Shown here: positions 35,466 to 45,339 of the stretch, piece by piece | Numbering within the stretch: the stretch's first letter is position 1 | Layout of the letters: each line of letters begins with the position of its first letter | Source: Paramyrothecium sp. XJ0827 | Lineage: Eukaryota > Ascomycota > Sordariomycetes > Hypocreales > Stachybotryaceae | Length of the DNA stretch: 64,000 nucleotides | Direction: 5' to 3' | Assembly: GCA_020881915.1 (NCBI GenBank) | Contig: JAJFPB010000005.1 | Span: 620,001-684,000, forward strand | Position numbers and translations under genes: made by a program | The notes under the pieces: generated by a model | What the model saw: only the letters and a program-made list of their open reading frames with translations | The model's database searches: none | Told to the model about the DNA's origin: nothing

Positions 35466-36918
35466 AGCTATCGTTATAGGTTCGGTCACGCTACCCTGCT
35501 TCGACAGCAACCAGGTCAAGAGGACAAGGGATCCAAAGCTGGGGAAGAGCGCATTTATGCCAACTCATTGTGGCAATGACATCCACTTCTCCACTTTGAC
35601 CTACCCCGCGGTCCTGAACTCCACGCGAAGGCATCTGCAGGTGTAGCGTAACATCGCGAAGCAGACCGAGATCCACCGAGCCCGGATGAGCTGGCCGTCT
35701 CGCTTCCATTTCCCTGACAAAGAACCGACGGAAGAGTGGTTCTGCATTAAGCTACACGGATAAACCCTTGCATCCGATCCTGCATGCGGGGAAGATGGGA
35801 TGGTCGATGGAGCTTCATCCCCCGGCCTACCATAATTGGGGAAGCGCATCCTTCTCCGCCTATCGAGACTCGAGCTGCGCCTCTACTTTCTTCAATTCAG
35901 ATTCTAACCGTCGGCTACCCCAATCACGCTTTCATTACTCCAAGTCTCCTCCATATGATGGGAAAATGAGCGCATGAAGTGGTTTGAGAATCGATGTACT
36001 CATAGACTATCATCCTGCAATCGGTGCATTCGGGCTACTTCCGCGCGGATCATCGGGCCATATCCGCCTCAGACTCCCTCTGAATCCCCAAAGACTGCAT
36101 CTGCGGGGTAGATTCTGCTTCCAGGATACCAAGGGATTTTGTTAAGCCGACGGTTAATGGCTTTTCTTGGCTGAAGAGAGAACTTGCAAAGAGGGGACAC
36201 CTGCTCATTTGGGCGAGCCGCGGCTCCGCGTACCTGGATTCTTGCGAACCTCCAAAATTTTGCCACTGCATGCATGTCCAATTTGATCAACGCTACGTCA
36301 GCAACTAGGATTGTCCGTCGCAATGGTATGCAGACCACTACTGGAGGATATTCCCCTTTCTAAGTCCATGAAGGACTAATTAGAGCCGCTATTATTCACT
36401 CTTTTTGCTACGCTTCTTTTCCGGTTAATAGTCTCATCCTGTCTGGCCGTCTTAGACTAGTTGCTATACCACCCCAGGCTTGCGTGATCGCCAAGAAGAC
36501 CGTGAGAGGTGGACGGACAGCTCTTCTCGATTGTTAACCCGAAAGCCCTACTGACGTGCCTACGGCCGATTGGGTGGATTCATGCGTGTGACGTAGAAGA
36601 AATAAGATCCGTCACTCTTAAGCTTTCCACCACAAACTTGTTCATGAGCTTTTCAACGTTTCCGCACCGCCGATAATTGAAACAAGTACGTTCGTCCGCG
36701 GAGGTTGGTAGGTGTTCTACATCCCGCAGGTCTTTAGTTCCCTGCAAGTTGAGTATAAGAAACTGATGATAATGCTGCACCATGAACTCAGTCAACAGCA
36801 GAATGTGCTCCTGGGGCAGGGGACGGGAAAAGTCTTTCTGTTGCTACAACCACCAGCCAAGGCAAATTTTAAATAAACTGCCACATGTCTTAACCCTGTC
36901 CTCCAACCAAACGGGCGC
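35466..36918. other. Intergenic region upstream of the GH95 gene
   Basis: 1.45 kb with no supportable gene. A GCGGGG word at 35787-35792 matches the carbon-repressor CreA/Cre1 consensus SYGGRG and lies about 320 bp upstream of the GH95 start. A single site is weak evidence. Confidence 0.4.
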
Positions 36919-39387
36919 TCATGACTTATCTGAACATCCTCCCGAAACAGCTGGCAACAAGCTCCATAAGTGATCTCTAGTTCCATTGTCTTCGAACTGG
37001 ACAATGTTAGCGCTATTAGCCGTGGACATACTGTCAACCCCGGCCACTTTTTGACTATTTTTATTCCAGATGAGAAACAGTCCATCACCTTTAGACTCGA
37101 CCCTCCACAAGTGATCTTCCGTACCAACATCCCCATACTGCTGCAGCTGTGCACTGTTGGCCTTAGACGCATCTTTTACAGCCAGCAACAGTCCACTGTT
37201 CACATTCTTAATTTTCCACCACCCGCCAGGGGTTGGGACAAACTGCCACAAGTGGTCTCGTGTTCCGTTGTCCTCATACTGCTGAATATTGGCACTATTA
37301 TCAGCGGACATGTTTTCTACACCCATGAGCTTGCCACTGTTCTCGTTGCGGATGTGGAAGATTGCTGGTGCCCAGATCTCAAACTCTGAAAGACCCCAGC
37401 CTCTGCCAGATCCAGGGTTCGGTGCCACGACACGGACTTGCGAAGTTCGAAGGGCCGGAAACGTAATCCTTGTCTCAGCATTAGATGTGGTTGGCATCGG
37501 GCTACGATTCTGGCCTGGGACTGTCGCCCAGGTAACGCCTGTCCAGTGTTGAAGGTCGTAGGTTGATGGGATCCGAACGCCACCTCCATCATCATAGAAG
37601 AAAAGCCGGACATCACAAATAACTTGATCACGCCGTAGATCGACACCGAGGTGGTCCTGCGAGTTTGGGCTGTTATAGGAAGTCCATCGACTATTCTCGG
37701 GAATTCCTGTCCGCCATACGATACCGTCAATCGCACGAGCCGGGTCATCAACGACAAACGTGTACGAAGCAAAAGCGCTTGTCAATTGGGGGAATCGCTG
37801 GCCATTGGCCGCAATGTTGACGGACGAAGACAGAGTTGACTGAATTGGGGGGCCAACAGTCACCTTGATGGATCCCAGAGTATCACGAGTCCCAGAAAGC
37901 TTCCCATCAACGAAAACTCGCAACCCTTTGCCTTGGTTGTAGAATGAGCCAGTGCTATCCCACAAGACGGTGATGGAATGCCCATGGTAGGCTGCATTTT
38001 CGAGGCCAAAATGGCTCCAAGAGGAGGGAGTCAAAGGATTGACAACAAGTGTGTTGTCCGCTTGGGCTCGCAAACCAATGAGTCCAGCCAAAACATTGTC
38101 GATAAATGTGGAATGATTGTAGTCTTCGCTATGGTTTTGACCATCATACATCCAATGTTTGGTGTCTGGATGATGCGCCTCAGCAACGTAGGGCTTATTG
38201 TCTTTGTATTGCGTCGCAGCATATCGTCGTAGCATCGTGACATAATCTGCTGGTGTAATGTGGTTCCCCGCAGGGTAGTCGTTGAGCACATTCTCTACAG
38301 CAGTCAGAGTTTGTGCGGTAGCAAAAGGCCATGATGGGCCATTCCATCGACAGCAATTCTGTGACTCGTGCATGAACCACTTGCTTCTTCGTTCAGCTGT
38401 GGTAGGCCCAAAAGCGGAAGAGAAGCCTTGGGGGTCTTTCAGCTGAGAGAAGGCTGCCAGTTCAGAGTCACGGTCAGGCATGTTGAACATCCAGGGGATG
38501 TACCCCATGATTTCGCGAGTGCTCAGCAAAGCCCCTGTTGGATTGTTGTCTCGGGCTCTGTGCTTGTAGAAACTAGCCTTACCGTCCCAAAGATGCGTTT
38601 TGATGGCCTCGCGCAAGCGGTCGGCACGGGCTCTGTACTCTGTTTCTAGAACCCCGTCGCCTTTTAGCGCTGCTATCGCCGAGATTGCCCGGGCATCACC
38701 GTATTGGTACGCATTAATGGTAGGTCGAAAGCCAGCCCCACCATGATACGGATCACTGGATTCATAGGAAGCAGCTGTGTATTCTGTGGCATCCCACACC
38801 GGAACCTGCCAATACAAGCCGAGGTTGTTGTTGAAATGAGTATCCCAGCCACGGTACTGCTTCACTAGATTCTCTAGCTGGCCAATGACGAAATTGCGAT
38901 CTCCTGTAACAAGGTACTGCTTCCACAGAGAGGTGGCGGCCCAGAAGCTGTACTGATGTGCCCAGTCAGAAGTGTCTTTGTTGACGTGTTCACTCTTTGG
39001 CTTTGGGAACTGCCCAGGCCCAGAAAGCCAATAGTTCACAACATCCTGCCCATATTTGGTATCACGTAGCCAACGCCCCTCGGTGATATGATGGCCGGCT
39101 GCAGCCACTACACCGCCATAAGGGGCGCCGTAGCTGACCGGTTGCAGGAACTCGCTAGACATGTAGCCATACTGGGCACCAGTGTAAACAAGGTGTTCCT
39201 TGTAGATCTGCCAGCGGTAATAGTAAACCTCCTGAATCTGTTTATCGGGAAGTTCCAACAGAGGGATATTACGATTGAACCACGCACGGTCTTCTAAACC
39301 AGCAAGGAGTTGATCGTGGTTAAGGAAGCTCGTGGTGGCCGCTTGGGAGGCCGCCAAAACAACAATAGTAAGAATAGATAAACTCAT
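36919..39387 (-). CDS. Secreted six-hairpin glycosidase with discoidin-like and ricin-B-like modules
   Basis: Intronless, 822 aa from the ATG at 39387, chosen because MSLSILTIVVLAASQA forms a signal peptide. Residues about 45-480 resemble the (alpha/alpha)6 barrel of MGH1/GH63-like proteins: AAAGHHITEGRWLRD, QVPVWDATEYTAASYE, CCRWNGPSWPFATAQTL and DGQNHSEDYNHSTFIDNV, rich in the Asp/Glu and Trp expected at an active site. A beta-sandwich follows. Residues about 555-690 look like an F5/8 type C (discoidin) module ending WGLSEFEIW. The last 125 residues are three ricin-B/CBM13-like repeats with DHLWQF, DHLWRV and DHLWSL. The protein should bind sugars and hydrolyse a glycan outside the cell. 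The CAZy family and substrate are not certain. The frame stays open 345 bp upstream of the chosen start. Confidence 0.82.
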   Translation of the reverse strand: MSLSILTIVVLAASQAATTSFLNHDQLLAGLEDRAWFNRNIPLLELPDKQIQEVYYYRWQIYKEHLVYTGAQYGYMSSEFLQPVSYGAPYGGVVAAAGHHITEGRWLRDTKYGQDVVNYWLSGPGQFPKPKSEHVNKDTSDWAHQYSFWAATSLWKQYLVTGDRNFVIGQLENLVKQYRGWDTHFNNNLGLYWQVPVWDATEYTAASYESSDPYHGGAGFRPTINAYQYGDARAISAIAALKGDGVLETEYRARADRLREAIKTHLWDGKASFYKHRARDNNPTGALLSTREIMGYIPWMFNMPDRDSELAAFSQLKDPQGFSSAFGPTTAERRSKWFMHESQNCCRWNGPSWPFATAQTLTAVENVLNDYPAGNHITPADYVTMLRRYAATQYKDNKPYVAEAHHPDTKHWMYDGQNHSEDYNHSTFIDNVLAGLIGLRAQADNTLVVNPLTPSSWSHFGLENAAYHGHSITVLWDSTGSFYNQGKGLRVFVDGKLSGTRDTLGSIKVTVGPPIQSTLSSSVNIAANGQRFPQLTSAFASYTFVVDDPARAIDGIVWRTGIPENSRWTSYNSPNSQDHLGVDLRRDQVICDVRLFFYDDGGGVRIPSTYDLQHWTGVTWATVPGQNRSPMPTTSNAETRITFPALRTSQVRVVAPNPGSGRGWGLSEFEIWAPAIFHIRNENSGKLMGVENMSADNSANIQQYEDNGTRDHLWQFVPTPGGWWKIKNVNSGLLLAVKDASKANSAQLQQYGDVGTEDHLWRVESKGDGLFLIWNKNSQKVAGVDSMSTANSANIVQFEDNGTRDHLWSLLPAVSGGCSDKS

Positions 39388-40544
39388 ATTGGGCTCTTTG
39401 GGCCGAGTGCAGGAACGATCAGGACTGCCCGGCATTATAAAACCGCGCTGAAGGTGGTGGTACATTTGCTCATTACCAGAAGGATTCTGATGAAGATCTA
39501 TTCCCAAATAAGCGCCCGTCATCATGCCATTGGGGGCCACTGGGATACCGGAATGAGAAGGTGACATGAGAAGGTGGTGCGATAGCCCCCCAAACGCTTC
39601 ACGTAGGAGGCTCGTTTTGGATACTCGAGAGTGCAGAGCCGACGCATCGGGTAGTTGAGCCTCAAGCACCTCTTCGGCAACATTCACCCTGCCATGGCCT
39701 ACCGCATCACCGTACGGACGGCGATGCTTCAATAATCCGGCTGCGAAGCTGGAGCCCTTCCCCTCATTCTGAGCTCGCCAAGTCCGAGAACATTCGGGCC
39801 TTTTCGCGGGGACTTTTTTTCTTTCAGGGGACTACAAGTTGACCGTGAAGCGGCGCAGTGCATACGGTGTGGTCAATAATGGCATCTAGCTCGCGGGGAT
39901 CGTGAAAGAATGAAGCGGTGGGGTAACACAAACGGACCAGTATCGACTCTAACCACCAAAGCAAGGCGTTTTCTGGCAGGGCCTGGCGCCTTCACATGCA
40001 ATATGTTAACTAAAATTATGCGCGGTCAGTGCACGAGTGTACTTGACCGACCTGGTTCGTGTGCGTTGCGGCAGAATTTGTGTGATTAATGTGCAGCTTC
40101 TGCTGCATTGACCAATAAGTTTCCCTAGTCCTTATGTTCTGTGTAACGACTTGGCGCTTCCCGCAGAATAAGTTACATGCTCATAAGACCAAGTGGCTTG
40201 CCCTATGCATACAACCAGGTTCGTTGGTAGGCTGGGAGTCTACTGCTAGAAGAAAAAAATACACTGTTGATAACACGATGACACCGGTCACCTACATTTT
40301 GATCTCAGCTGTCCATGATTCTTCTTCCCGTTCAAGTAATAGATGCGATGGTGCAATGCTGTCGATGTTATCAGCGCATGGGGATGTAAACATCCCATGC
40401 AAAATCTCCAGTGATGTAGAAATGTTCCTACTATAAGAGGTCGTCTCTCCGCCTTCTATCCGTTGAAGAAATCTTGGAGCAACAACTCTACAATCTCACA
40501 CTTTTAACTCAACAAATACCTTCACAGCCTTATTCAAAAGCACC
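39388..40544. promoter_or_regulatory. Divergent upstream region of the six-hairpin glycosidase and the small secreted protein
   Basis: About 1.15 kb between two start codons on opposite strands. A TATAAG element at 40432-40437 serves the plus-strand gene. The minus-strand frame of the glycosidase remains open to 39732 without an ATG at that end. Confidence 0.45.
40432..40437 (+). promoter_or_regulatory. Probable TATA element of the small secreted protein
   Basis: TATAAG 108 bp upstream of the ATG at 40545; the run between them is CT-rich and lacks other ATGs in good context near the start. Confidence 0.45.
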
Positions 40545-41099
40545 ATGCGTGTCCAAATCGTATCTCTCCTGGCCTTTGTTGGCTGCACAACCAACGCCGC
40601 CGCCAAAGAGTGGGCCGGAATGGAGAACCTTCCGGATGGGCCTTATCAGGGCGTCACTCACCCCGACGGTTCTACCACTGTCACTTCTCTAGACACTGGA
40701 GAATCTTACACCTTCGAGCTCACTGAAGGGCCCGCGGAAGATCAGGGGCAGTCCTTGAATACCCATGAAAAGCGCTTCACCGACTGCTGGGGCCACCAGC
40801 TTGACCAGAGCGGTGTGGACAATGCAGTGGTGCAGTTGAGGAATTGGGCCGGCACTGGCCATGACTGGTCCTCTGGAGCCAAACCTGACTACTTTGGCTA
40901 CAACAACCGAGGCGTTTATGTTTATTATTGCATCAATGCTCCCTACAGCTCCGGGAACCTCGACACCATCGATGTCGACTATGCTCTTGGTCAGATGGAC
41001 GCCAAGTGTCAACGATACGAGGCGAGCTACTTCAGGTGGGACGGATCTGTCGAACTTGTTGGAAAGTGCCGCTCTGGTACTGCTGTTTGTCTGGGTTAG
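40545..41099 (+). CDS. Small secreted protein with Kex2-type propeptide site (effector-like, unknown function)
   Basis: Single exon, 184 aa. Residues 1-20 are a signal peptide (cut after TNAAA). An acidic propeptide ends in the dibasic pair Lys76-Arg77, a Kex2 cleavage site, giving a mature domain of about 107 residues. That domain begins FTDCWGHQLD and has Cys81, 129, 155, 175 and 182, with Gly/Tyr-rich GYNNRGVYVYYC and a C-terminal SGTAVCLG. I have the impression of similar secreted proteins in other Sordariomycetes, but know no biochemical role. It could be an effector, an antimicrobial protein or a wall-associated protein. It sits between two secreted glycosidases, which supports an extracellular task. 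Five Cys is an odd number, so one is either free or pairs between chains. Confidence 0.8.
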   Translation: MRVQIVSLLAFVGCTTNAAAKEWAGMENLPDGPYQGVTHPDGSTTVTSLDTGESYTFELTEGPAEDQGQSLNTHEKRFTDCWGHQLDQSGVDNAVVQLRNWAGTGHDWSSGAKPDYFGYNNRGVYVYYCINAPYSSGNLDTIDVDYALGQMDAKCQRYEASYFRWDGSVELVGKCRSGTAVCLG

Positions 41100-41446
41100 A
41101 TCTAATGCTGTCGATCGAGCCGGGTAGCCAAGGTTTCCACCTTGCAGGCTTTGTAGCGCAGGATCTTAGACTACAGGTCTACACAACACCTAACCATTGA
41201 AATCACTTAGTTGACTCTTGGATAATGCTGTTATGTCATTCATTTAAGATAAGTAGTTAGGTAGCTATCATATTACTTTGAAAACTGCCGATTGCTGATA
41301 GAGGTCTGGATTTGTTACCCTTAAAAAAGGGAGACGCTTCCAAGCTGTTCTTGCATGTACTCGTGATGAAAAACTCGAGGCGAATGTTCGTAGAATGGCA
41401 ATAGGCTTCAGGAGAAGATATAGCATAAGCCATCTAGCATTGGGTA
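41100..41446. other. Intergenic, convergent gene ends
   Basis: About 350 AT-rich bases, including TAGTTAGGTAGCTA near 41254. No gene. Confidence 0.4.
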
Positions 41447-43513
41447 TCACGACGAGGTTCCCTCATTGTGCCCTCCGTGTTCTTCTTGCCACTTCATGTA
41501 GAAAGACAAGAATATTGTTTCAAATATTTGCAACCTCCGCCAAGCGATCAGCTGTGCTTTCACAACAGGGCCAACGTAGACGCGCATTGGGTGGTACATA
41601 GCCAGCGGCCACAAGTCTTCGAGGTGTTGCGTCTGCATGACTAAAAGTGCACTCAAGTCATCCCAAAGAAGGCTCCCAAGGATTCTAAGGGTTCCCTGAT
41701 ACCCTGGCGACTCGTCCTCCCTATCTCGTGGCTTACTCGGATCAAAGTCGTGATCGACCGCCAAGATGAAGCCTCCAAAGTCCCCAGGTGGCAAGAATCC
41801 GTTTGGAGGCCTGGGAAGTGGTTTCAAGTACGAATTAATAGAGGCTTCATCAGCAACGAGGAATATATCCGACACAACATTTTGGGGATATTCATTGGTG
41901 TCTTTGAATGCTTCGAAGTGTCTGTCTGCGTTAGTGGTGCTGCGAAAGAACGAACCAAGGAGCCTTACTTCTTGAGAGCCTCCACGCTGTATTCCGCGAG
42001 TCCAAGCTCCTTCGCATCAAGCCAATGTATCGTTGAACGAGCCTGGAGCGGGTCCGCTCCTACCAGCTCCTTTCCCCAGTTTGACTCGTCGGCGCTGAAT
42101 TTTTCCTTGAATTCTGCCCACTCCGTGTCTGTGTGTCCATAATACGCACGATACGCGACAAAGCCCCATGTCGGGAGATGTTCAGCTTCGTTCACGAAGG
42201 ATTCTTGTCCTTTGATGGGAGGCTGGCCTCTTAATTCTAATCGAGTCTGGTTCTGGTCTACAGCTTGTTTGCTGCACGTCCTGAGAAGGCTCGAGGGAGA
42301 ATTAAACGGTTCCCACTCGCGCCCAGGGTTTTGGGAAGCAAGATCGAATTCGTTCATAAGACCGACTTGCCTTCGACGCAAATGATAGTCCTTTCTACGT
42401 TTTTCGATGTCAGGTGAGAATAGGACTGGTGTAGTACCACTGTATTCTCTCAGTCCTGCAACGGGTCTTCCTGTTGCCGACATGGAGGGACAACCCTTGT
42501 AGCCGTCCAAAGGCATAAAAACGGCAAAGTCGGCGTGGGAAGCGTTCTCGAGAACGTCTTGCCACATGTTTGTGAGCTGCCACTGGCGATCGTCATATGC
42601 ACCTCCTATGGTGTCCGAGGGTTGATGTTGTGCGAGATCCGCGAGGACTCGCTCTTTCAGCTTATCGAGCCGCTCGGTCAGCCAGGCATGAGTGCGTGTC
42701 TCCATTAATGCATAATGACTACGCATGTACTCAGCCCACAGTGATGTAGGGCTCACGGGATCTTTAGATTCGGAGCGTCTCTTGGCGTTAAGGGCGTCTT
42801 CAAAAGTCTTGAGATGATCCCATATCAAGTTGTAGGTGTCTCGGAGACTGGCTTTGACGTGTGGGTCATTGAGATAGTGGAACACAGTCAAAACATCTGT
42901 GATGATCTGACAAGCCTCGGCGAAATTCTCTGGCTCGTCGAGTTGCTTCTCCTCCCAGCGTCTATGGGAGAGAGGCATGATGCCTTCCCAGATACGCGAC
43001 TTCATAGCATGCAGATTTTTGGAAATGCACTGTAGACGAGATCCATCCTCCATTGAACCAATTCTCGTCATGATGTCCCTAATGATGGGATGGCCCGGCC
43101 GACTGTAAGGTGCTGGGGCCCAATCTGCGAGGGGCTGCGTTATGAGTTGTACATCCATTCCTACCAGAGGTAGCCCTATCTGGGTGCCATCGGGCAGCAC
43201 ACCCCTCCCCATGAAGGACATGAAATTGGCCAATGTCTGAGGCTCTAAAATACGGTCCACTGTGGGAGCTCGGATTGTCAACAAGTGGACTCAATAGAAT
43301 CATGAAACCCCACTTACCAATCCACAAAGTCCCAGGAGCTGGAGGCTGGCCGTGACGTGCAAAGTTGTCTTCCCACCTACTTGGGGTGTTTCCACGACTC
43401 AGAGCATTGCTTTGTATTTGGCCTCTGAGACCCGAAGTTGAGGGGCCAGCCAGAGACCCCAGAAGAGATTCCAGGAGGTCGTCATGTTGTCTTCTGGGTG
43501 GTGGGTTCGGCAT
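41447..43513 (-). CDS. Uncharacterised fungal protein with WGFVAYR motif
   Basis: Three exons on the minus strand (43513-43318, 43259-41969, 41921-41447) join in frame to 653 aa; the introns are 58 and 47 nt with good GT-AG ends. The start ATG opens MPNPPPRRQHDDLLESLLG. There is no signal peptide or membrane segment. The centre is helical with several Trp, then a short segment GYKGCPSMSATGRPV. The C-terminal third contains PTWGFVAYRAYYGHTDTEW, and then a helix beginning ALKKHFEAFKDTNEYPQNVV, which crosses the second junction and precedes DIFLVADEASI. This W-G-x-x-x-Y-R pattern resembles uncharacterised proteins frequent in plant-associated ascomycetes. I do not recognise a named family and assign no function. 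Confidence 0.75.
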
Positions 43514-44282
43514 GATGGCGGGCAGATATTTGACAAATGGTGACAATTAGAATTGACGAGAATGCGTGTAGTTTAGAAACACTAAAAGCCAACGGGTGTG
43601 AGCATTCTATGAACGTACCGAACTGAATGGCATCGGACCGTTCGTGATGTTGCAACTCAGCTCCCTGAACTACGTTAAGATTGGCGACAAATGCATGTTG
43701 AAATTTATTGAGTCGGAATTTGACGGGTCACCAGTAAATCCGGGCTCCACGTAGATTAGGCAGGCACCCTGTTTCTGTGGAGCTCAAATTTAACAGCTAG
43801 CTAGGGGTTATGTCAGATAGCCTAATGGCTGTCTAAAGTGCAAACGATAAGTATTACACAGCACATTCACAGCATGATGTTACTGACGCGTTCACGTTCA
43901 CATTTTAGGCTACAGCGTGGCCCTGGCAGCAAATGATGTGCGATTTGAGATGGTTTGGTATTCCATGTGATCTCGTCGCTACCGCTTGCACAAGTTTGTG
44001 GAAAGCCAACTCCAGACGATTGAGGCAGAGTGCTTGAATGCCTACTCAGACATGTCGGTAGGAAAGGGCAAATGTCTTAAAATACAGTATTGGTGGTATC
44101 TCGTGTGTTGGATGGGACTAGATGGCTTGAGAATGGGAATGGTAGCATAAAGGAGTCAGTTGTTTGTAATTGATCCCAGATGGATAGGGTCAATCTACTT
44201 TTGATGTAAATGTGGATAAAGACTCAGTCACGGCCCTAACATGAAGAAGCAAGACAAAATGAAGAAAACCCAATAAAGAATT

Positions 44283-44368
44283 GATTAGGCGTAGTGCCTA
44301 TTTAACGCATAAATAGGCCTTTACTAATTTCGGAACACGCAAGAGAGCCATTGCTCGATGCCTAATTA
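44283..44368. repeat. Nested inverted repeat (hairpin) in an intergenic region
   Basis: GCCTATTTA at 44296-44304 and TAAATAGGC at 44310-44318 pair perfectly around the loop ACGCA. Outside them, ATTAGGC (44284-44290) pairs with GCCTAAT (44360-44366). The nested layout resembles the remains of a small terminal-inverted-repeat element, but no target-site duplication was established. Confidence 0.4.
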
Positions 44369-45166
44369 AGATCCAATACACTTCCATTCACGAACATTGG
44401 GGATGTTGAACCTGGTTGTCAAATTTACTGTTCGCATCCTTATTAGAATGAATGGCCTTATATATTAGTGTCAGTGTAGCATAGTGGTCATCTATACAGG
44501 TACCTGTAAAGTATCTACATAATCATGTTCGGTATAAGCCTAAGAAGTAGAACTCCCACAGCTAATCGTGACTTCAGCCACATCATCAAGGATAGTAGGA
44601 GGCAGGAAGGACACGACTAGTGAGTTCATAACTGCTCGTAATAATTGCTGTTATTATATCACAAAAATAACGAAGACTCCTCATCAAGAGGAGTCCGAGC
44701 GTCGCAATTTACCGACGACGCAGGTTGCAAGCGCACCAATCAACACGATAGTCTAGTGGTGGGCTTGGGGAATTTATGGATCGGGACATTTGCCGTCCTG
44801 ACATTCCCCGCGTCTATAAGGGTGTTTATTATGAAGTACTCCCCAGACTAATTCTAGAAATTCCCCTGGGCGGTTTCCTGCAGGAGCAGCCAAGTTCCAA
44901 AATTTCTCCGAAAGTTTCCCATCCAATGAGCTTAATCTTGAGGTAATTGTCCGGACTTGTGGTTACTACTTCTTGACCTCCTCACTGGTGGAACATTTGT
45001 ATGAGATGGCTTTACCTTGACAGCCACCATTATTGGTTCGCGTCAGAGAAGGACGCCAGGATACCATCGTGACTTAGTGAGAAACCATCATCGGAATTGT
45101 TCGCTCCGCGTAATAAGTTGACGAGCTTAGCCAGGGTTCTGAAGGCTGTATCTTGCTGACAAGTTG

Positions 45167-45174
45167 TATAAAAG
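45167..45174 (+). promoter_or_regulatory. Probable TATA box of the GH43 gene
   Basis: TATAAAAG, 173 bp before the ATG at 45340, a full match to the consensus. Confidence 0.5.
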
Positions 45175-45339
45175 AGCATATGAGACCAGCTTCAATAAAG
45201 TGGTGGGACCGAATCAGCAACGTCGAGCTACCTGGCTTGCTTGTTTCATCTATCATACGGCTTCTGCCCTTGTCTACTAACTTTTGTACTTTTTGAGGTC
45301 TTTCCCTTGGACATTGGCCAATACTTGAACGTATCCAAG

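Larger units (their letters stand above)
43514..45339. other. AT-rich gene-free stretch with small inverted repeats
   Basis: 1.8 kb without a supportable gene. It contains a perfect 9-bp stem with a 5-base loop (44296-44318), flanked by an outer ATTAGGC/GCCTAAT pair, and two tRNA A-box-like words (44477-44487 and 44749-44759). A TATAAAAG element for the downstream GH43 gene is at 45167-45174. It may be decayed mobile DNA. Confidence 0.45.
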
